From Apostichopus californicus (lineage: Eukaryota; Echinodermata; Holothuroidea; Aspidochirotida; Stichopodidae): a stretch of 39,468 nt of DNA. Positions 33,426 through 39,468 of this stretch are shown piece by piece. The DNA lies in the NCBI GenBank assembly GCA_020650975.1, contig JAIPMN010007327.1, positions 1 to 39,468 on the forward strand, read 5' to 3'. The notes beneath the pieces were generated by a model. It did no database searches. It saw only the letters and a program-made list of their open reading frames with translations, and was not told the DNA's origin. Made by a program: the position numbers and the translations under genes. Position 1 is the first letter of the stretch. Each line of letters opens with the position of its first letter.

Positions 33426-34065
33426 ATATTCGATACACATGTTTTGTATTAAATCGTGCGTATACAAAGTTGTGCTAATTATAATATTTCATTGCAATTG
33501 TGTATGAAAATGTTTGTTTAGTTAACCTCGTGGTAATATGTGATGAAAGAAGAAGACAAACAAATCACAATGTATTAGAGAAAAACAGGAAAAACACAAG
33601 CACAGTGACTTTAAAATGTCAGTTAAAAATAATGGTAACAACTAGTTTTCTGTCACTTTTCCACTTCTTTTTTCCCTTAACCTCACTATCTTACAACATA
33701 TCGTTGTATGTTTATGAAACTTTTCATACATATAGTCGATAAACATGTTATTTATTAAATCGTGAGTTACAAAAGTAGTGCAAATAATTATATTTCATTC
33801 AAATTGTGTATGAAAATAATTGTTTGATTGCCCTCGTGGGAATAGATGATGATACGGTTCTACAAATGTTAATCATGATCAAAACTGACCGGCTATAACA
33901 AAACGAATATATGGAAATAAGGAAATAAAAAAATATTCATATAATAGAGAAAAACAAAAGCACAGTGACTTTAAAATGTCACTTTACTATAACTGTAACA
34001 ACTAGTTTTCTGTAACTTTTCCACTGCTTTTTTCTCTTAACCATACTATCTCACAACATATCGTT
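33426..34065. repeat. Segmental duplication 1, right copy
   Basis: Same as 25991-26695 but with a ~65-bp deletion near 33535, between ctcgtggtaa and gaaagaagaagac, that removes one splice-site cassette. It ends by jumping into a truncated B monomer at about 34066. Confidence 0.85.
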
Positions 34066-34807
34066 GTCTTTGTATTTGGCTCATCACTTCACTTGCTCAT
34101 ATCTTCAACGGATAAATTATATAGAGAAAACTTTTTTTAAATGAGTTCCAGCTTCATTGACATTGCCATTCATACATTCGATACACATGTTTATGTATTA
34201 AATCGTGCATTACCAACGTTGTTCAATTGATAAAACTTCATTAAAATTGTGTATGAAAATAAAGAATTTATAGAAATTGATTGCCCTAGTTGGAATAAAT
34301 ATTAACACGCTTTAACAAATGTTGATGATCAAAACTTACCGACTACAAAGAAAGGAATAGATGGAAAGAAGAAAACAAACAAATCATCATATAATATAGA
34401 AAAACACAAGCACAGTGACTTTAAAAAGTCAGTTTACTATAACTCTTACAACTAGTTTTCTGTAACTTTTCCACTGCTTTTTTTCTTAACCTCACTATCT
34501 CACAACATATTTTTGTATGTTTATGAAACTTGTCATTCATATCTTTGATAAACATGTTATGGTATTATAATCGTGCGTTATCAAAAATGTGAACATTTGT
34601 AACATTTTATTGACATTGTTGATGATGAGAGTAAAGAATTAACAGTAATCGATTTCCCTGGTGGCTCTTCTGAAACGGGGAATATGTAATATCTTGTATC
34701 TAAAATCGTTAATAATGATAAAGACTTACCCTCTGAAAGGAAACGAAAAGATAGAAGTATAGAACAATAATTATATTATAGAGCCAAACATTTTCAAAAC
34801 ACGAGCA

Positions 34808-36464
34808 CAGTGACTTTAAAATGTCAGTTTACTATAACTGTAACAACTAGTTTTCTGTAACTTTTCTAATGCTTTTTTTCTCTTAACCTAACTATCTCAC
34901 AACATATCGTAGTGTTCATTAAACTTGTCATTCATATCATCGATAAACATGTTATGGTATTTTAATCGTGCGTTACCAAATCTTTGAAAATTTGTAACAT
35001 TTTATTGACATTGTTGATCATGGAAAGTTATCTACAATCGTTAATAATGATAAAGACTTACCTCCTGAAAAGAAACGAAAAGATAGAAGTATAGAACAAT
35101 TATTATATTATGGAGCCAAACATTTTCAAAACACGAGCACAGTGACTTTAAAATGTCAGTTTACTATAACTGTAACAACTAGTTTTCTGTAACTTTTCTA
35201 ATGCTTTTTTCTCTTAACCTAACTATCTCACAACATATCGTAGTGTTCATTAAACTTGTCATTCATATCATCGATAAACATGTTATGGTATTATAATCGT
35301 GCGTTACCAATTCTTTGAAAATTTGTAACATTTTATTGACATTGTTGATCATGGAAAGTTATCTACAATCGTTAATAATGATAAAGACTTACCTCCTGAA
35401 AAGAAACGAAAAGATAAAAGTATAGAACAATCATTATATTATGGAGCCAAACATTTTCAAAACACGAGCACAGTGACTTTAAAATGTCAGTTTACTATAA
35501 CTGTATCAACTAGTTTTCTGTAACTTTTCCAATGCTTTTTTCTCTTAACCTAACTATCTCACAACATATCGTAGTGTTCATTAAACTTGTCATTCATATC
35601 ATCGATAAACATGTTATGGTATTATAATCGTGCGTTACCAAATCTTTGAAAATTTGTAACATTTTATTGACATTGTTGATCATGGAAAGTTATCAACAAT
35701 CGTTAATAATGATAAAGACTTACCTCCTTAAAAGAAACGAAAAGATAGAAGTATAGAACAATCATTATATTATGGAGCCAAACATTTTTAAAACACGAGC
35801 ACAGTGACTTTAAAATGTCAGTTTGCTATAACTGTAACAACTAGTTTTCTGTAACTTTTCTAATGCTTTTTTTCTCTTAACCTAACTATCTTACAACATA
35901 TTGTAGTGTTCATTAAACTTGTCATTCATATCATCGATAAACATGTTATGGTATTATAATCGTGCGTTACCAATTCTTTGAAAATTTGTAACATTTTATT
36001 GACATTGTTGATCATGGAAAGTTATCTACAATCGTTAATAATGATAAAGACTTACCCTCTGAAAGGAAACGAAAAGATAGAAGTATAGAACAATCATTAT
36101 ATTATGGAGCCAAACATTTTCAAAACACGAGCACAGTGACTTTAAAATGTCAGTTTACTATAACTGTAACAACTAGTTTTCTGTAACTTTTCTAATGCTT
36201 TTTTTCTTAACCTAACTATCTCACAACATATCGTAGTGTTCATTAAACTTGTCATTCATATCATCGATAAACATGTTATGGTATTATAATCGTGCGTTAC
36301 CAAATCTTTGAAAATTTGTAACATTTTATTGACATTGTTGATCATGGAAAGTTATCTACAATCGTTAATAATGATAAAGACTTACCCTCTGAAAGGAAAC
36401 GAAAAAATAGAAGTATAGAACAATCGTTATATTATGGAGAAAAACATATTAAAAACACAAGCAT
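34808..36464. repeat. Homogenised run of five family-A monomers
   Basis: The block cagtgactttaaaatgtcag starts at 34808, 35140, 35471, 35802 and 36134, so the period is 331-332 bp. Units differ by isolated substitutions only. The cassettes within are GAG, GAG, GAG, AGG, AGG. Confidence 0.95.
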
Positions 36465-39400
36465 GGTGAATTTAAGTGTAATTAGATTATTAAAGAAACA
36501 ACTTGTTTTCATGAGCTTTCTCTTTGTATTTGGCTCATCACTTCACTTGCTCATATCATCAACGGATAAATTATATAGAGAAAAAGTTTTTAAATGAGTT
36601 ACCAGCTTCATTGACATTGCCATTCATACATCCGATACACATGTTTTCGTATTAAATCGTGCGTTACCAAAGTTGTGCTAATTATAATACTTCATTAAAA
36701 TTGTGTATGAAATTAAAGAATTTACAGGAATTGATTGCCCTAGTTGGAATATATATTTACACGCTTTTACAAATGTTAATCATTATCAAAATTAACCGGC
36801 TACAAATAAACGAATAGATCAAAAGAAGAAAACAAACAAATCATCATATAATAAAGAAAAGCACAAGCACAGTGACTTTAAAATGTCAGTTTACTATAAC
36901 TGTAACAACTAGTTTTCTGTAACTTTTCAAATGCTTTTTTTCTTAACCTAACTATCTTACAACATATCGTAGTGTTCATTAAACTTGTCATTCATGTCAT
37001 CGATATACATGTTATAGTATTATAATCGTGCGTTACCAAATCTTTGAAAATTTGTAACATTTTATTGACATTGGTGTCATGGAAAGTTATCTACAATCGT
37101 TAATAATGATAAAGACTTACCCTCTGAAAGGAAACGATAAGATAGAAGTATAGAACAATCATTATATTATGGAGCCAAACATTTTCAAAACACGAGCACA
37201 GTGACTTTAAAATGTCAGTTTACTATAACTGTAACAACTAGTTTTCTGTAACTTTTCTGATGCTTTTTTCTCTTAACCTAACTATCTCACAACATATCGT
37301 AGTGTTCATTAAACTTGTCATTCATATCATCGATAAACATGTTATGGTATTATAATCGTACGTTACCAAATCTTTGAAAATTTGTAACATTTTATTGACA
37401 TTGTTGATCATGGAAAGTTATCAACAATCGTTAATAATGATAAAGACTTACCTCCTGAAAAGAAACGAAAAGATAGAAGTATAGAACAATCATTATATTA
37501 TGGAGCCAAACATTTTCAAAACACGAGCACAGTGACTTTAAAATGTCAGTTTACTATAACTGTAACAACTAGTTTTCTGTAACTTTTCTAATGCTTTTTT
37601 TCTCTTAACCTAACTATCTTACAACATATCGTAGTGTTCATTAAACTTGTCATTCATATCATCTATAAACATGTTATCGTATTATAATCGTGCGTTACCA
37701 AATCTTTGAAAATTTGTAACATTTTATTGACATTGTTGATCATGGAAAGTTATCTACAATCGTTAATAATGATAAAGACTTACCTCCTGAAAAGAAACAA
37801 AAAGATAGAAGTAAAGAACAATCGTTATATAATGGAGAAAAACATATTAAAAACACAAGCACAGTGAATTTAGGTGTAAGTAGATTATTAAAGAAACAAC
37901 TTGTTTTCATGAGCTTTCTCTTTGTTTTTGGCTCATCACTTCACTTGCTCATATCATCAACGGATAAATTATATAGAGAAAAAGTTTTTAAATGAGTTCC
38001 AGCTTCATTGACATTGCCATTCATACATCCGATACACATGTTTTCGTATTAAATCGTTCGTTACCAAAATTGTGCTAATTATAGTACTTCAATAGAATTG
38101 TGTATGAAATTCAAGAATTTACAGAAATTGATTGCCCTAGTTGGAATATATATTTACACGCTTTTACAAATGTTAATCATTATCAAAACTAACCGGCTAC
38201 AAAGAAACTAATAGATCAAAAGAAGAAAACAAACAAATCATCATATAATAGAGAAAAGCACAAGCAGAGTGACTTTAAAATGTCAGTTTACTATAACTGT
38301 AACAACTAGTTTTCTGTAACTTTTCTAATGCTTTTTTTCTTAACCTAACTATCTTACAACATATCGTAGTGTTCATTAAACTTGTCATTCATATCATCGA
38401 TAAACATGTTATAGTATTATAATCGTGCGTTACCAAATCTTTGAAAATTTGTAACATTTTATTGACATTGTTGATCATGGAAGTTATCTACAATCGTTAA
38501 TAATGATAAAGACTTACCCCCTGAAAAGAAACGAAAAGATAGAAGTATAGAACAATCATTATATTATGGAGCCAAACATTTTTAAAACACGAGCACAGTG
38601 ACTTTAAAATGTCAGTGTACTATAACTGTAACAACTACTTTTCTGTAATTTTTCTAATGCTTTTTTCTCTTAACCTAACTATCTCACAACATATCGTAGT
38701 GTTCATTACACTTGTCATTCATATCATCGATAAACATGTTATGGTATTATAATCGTGCGCTACCAAATCTTTGAAAATTTGTAACATTTTATTGACATTG
38801 TTGATCATGGAAAGTTATCAACAATCGTTAATAATGATAAAGACTTACCTCCTTAAAAGAAACGAAAAGATAGAAGTATAGAACAATCATTATATTATGG
38901 AGCCAAACATTTTTAAAACACGAGCACAGTGACTTTAAAATGTCAGTTTGCTATAACTGTAACAACTAGTTTTCTGTAACTTTTCTAATGCTTTTTTTCT
39001 CTTAACCTAACTATCTTACAACATATTGTAGTGTTCATTAAACTTGTCATTCATATCATCGATAAACATGTTATGGTATTATAATCGTGCGCTACCAAAT
39101 CTTTGAAAATTTGTAACATTTTATTGACATTGTTGATCATGGAAAGTTATCTACAATCGTTAATAATGATAAAGACTTACCCTCTGAAAGGAAACGAAAA
39201 GATAGAAGTATAGAACAATCATTATATTATAGAGCCAAACATTTTCAAAACTAGAGCACAGTGACTTTAAAATGTCAGTTTACTATAACTGTAACAACTA
39301 GTTTTCTGTAACTTTTCTAATGCTTTTTTTCTCTTAACCTAACTATCTTACAACATATTGTAGTGTTCATTAAACTTGTCATTCATATCATCGATAAACA

Positions 39401-39468
39401 TGTTATAGTATTATAATCGTGCGTTACCAAATCTTTGAAAATTTGTAACATTTTATTGACATTGTTGA
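36440..39468. repeat. Higher-order repeat B-A-A-A, about 1.4 kb
   Basis: B monomers begin at about 36440 and 37840 (anchor catgagctttctcttt at 36510 and 37908, 1398 bp apart). Each is followed by A monomers of 329-332 bp: blocks at 36870, 37199 and 37530 after the first; 38265, 38595, 38927 and 39259 after the second. The second run extends off the right edge. Confidence 0.9.

Larger units (their letters stand above)
25243..34090. repeat. Older family-B monomers of the satellite
   Basis: The B anchor catgagctttctcttt (or a close variant) lies at 25243, 25874, 27361, 28185, 30643, 32492 and 33306, with a truncated one at about 34066. Spacing is irregular (631-2458 bp), unlike the regular 1.4 kb on the right, which indicates decay and rearrangement of an earlier higher-order order. 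Confidence 0.85.
25019..39185 (-). other. 36 back-to-back splice-site cassettes (AG-NNN-GTAAG)
   Basis: On the minus strand each monomer that keeps this segment has a pyrimidine-rich tract (for example cttctatcttttcgtttc), then AG, three bases, then a donor. Plus-strand left coordinate and minus-strand insert: 25024 TAG, 25746 CCG, 26149 TTG, 26518 CCG, 26906 AGG, 27237 GAG, 27672 CCG, 28060 ATT, 28462 AGG, 28857 ATT, 29435 CCG, 29800 GTG, 30124 AGG, 30519 GAG, 30926 AGG, 31395 ATT, 31973 CCG, 32366 TATAATAGG (9 nt), 32783 CTG, 33182 GAG, 33890 CCG, 34340 TCG, 34730 AGG, 35062 GAG, 35393 GAG, 35724 GAG, 36056 AGG, 36386 AGG, 36797 CCG, 37121 AGG, 37452 GAG, 37784 GAG, 38194 CCG, 38518 GGG, 38849 GAG, 39181 AGG. 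GT and AG are present in all 36, and full GTAAG in 31. The exceptions are 26518 and 33890 (GTCAG), 27672 and 38194 (GTTAG) and 36797 (GTTAA). Splicing itself is inference. Confidence 0.6.
24830..39468. repeat. Satellite array, about 40 monomers, open on the right
   Basis: Head-to-tail related monomers recognised by two conserved blocks. One is aacatgttatggtatta followed by aatcgtgcgttacc (about 40 occurrences). The other is cacagtgactttaaaatgtc. Two families share ancestry. Family A (~331 bp when homogenised) has gagccaaacattttc and agacttacc-ctgaaa. Family B (~400 bp) has catgagctttctctttgtat, ggctcatcacttcac and gccctagttgg. Monomers on the left (24.8-34 kb) are divergent and rearranged, while those on the right (34.8 kb onward) are nearly identical. 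DNA is about three-quarters A+T. No protein-coding frame is credible; short frames across it are chance. The array continues past the window. Confidence 0.95.

Noticed and set aside
26170-33742. Many 60-90 codon frames on the plus strand in the satellite
   Set aside because: They recur because the monomers recur, are not kept open between copies, and begin at arbitrary ATGs.
34808-39468. CRISPR-like regular spacing
   Set aside because: The repeating unit is the whole 331-bp monomer, not short repeats with unique spacers, and the host is clearly eukaryotic.

Overview
The window looks like a piece of an invertebrate, probably marine deuterostome, nuclear genome. It is AT-rich and has a gene split by short-to-long GT-AG introns. 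It also holds relics of CR1/L2-type LINEs, a transposase relic of the kind found in invertebrate CACTA (EnSpm) elements, several minisatellites and a long satellite array. Short taggcct/agcctagg words are frequent around 20.7-21.1 kb, which I associate with echinoderm DNA, but that is a weak pointer. I cannot name the species.

Layout. (1) 1-12902, plus strand: the last six exons of an acetyl-CoA synthetase gene (ACSS1-like). They are 1570-1679, 3903-4029, 4612-4739, 5450-5513, 7556-7677 and 12735-12902, all in phase and all with GT-AG borders, ending in a TAA. The N-terminal two thirds lie off the left edge. The introns carry an RT fragment with a 0.4 kb direct repeat (1-1002), a 42-bp minisatellite (1704-2441) and a decayed duplicate of the fifth visible exon (7412-7488). 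A 53-bp minisatellite is built from that exon's own end and splice donor (7662-8022 and 12295-12415). A 4.3 kb LINE insertion splits this minisatellite, and the insertion itself contains a second LINE in the opposite orientation.

(2) 12903-24600: 3' flank with no host gene that I can support. At 16.1-18.35 kb (minus) is a badly broken tnp2/CACTA-like transposase relic. A second copy of the sequence next to its downstream end lies at 22.9 kb. There is also a GC-richer patch of unknown nature at 20.1-20.3 kb and a degenerate ~50-bp tandem repeat at 22.67-22.86 kb.

(3) 24830-39468: a satellite array of about 40 related monomers running off the right edge. Monomers are old and divergent on the left and homogenised with a 331-bp period on the right. 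Two monomer families (A ~331 bp, B ~400 bp) form a B-A-A-A higher-order pattern.

The most unusual signal is in this array, on the minus strand. Each of the 36 monomers that keep the relevant segment has a pyrimidine-rich tract, an AG, a 3-nt insert (9 nt in one copy), and then a GT that usually opens a perfect GTAAG donor. The GT and AG are intact in all 36, while the three bases between them vary (CCG, AGG, GAG, ATT, TAG, TTG, GTG, CTG, TCG, GGG). Read literally, this is a tandem array of single-codon microexons, or of back-to-back (recursive-type) splice sites. Whether it is transcribed and spliced cannot be decided from sequence alone.
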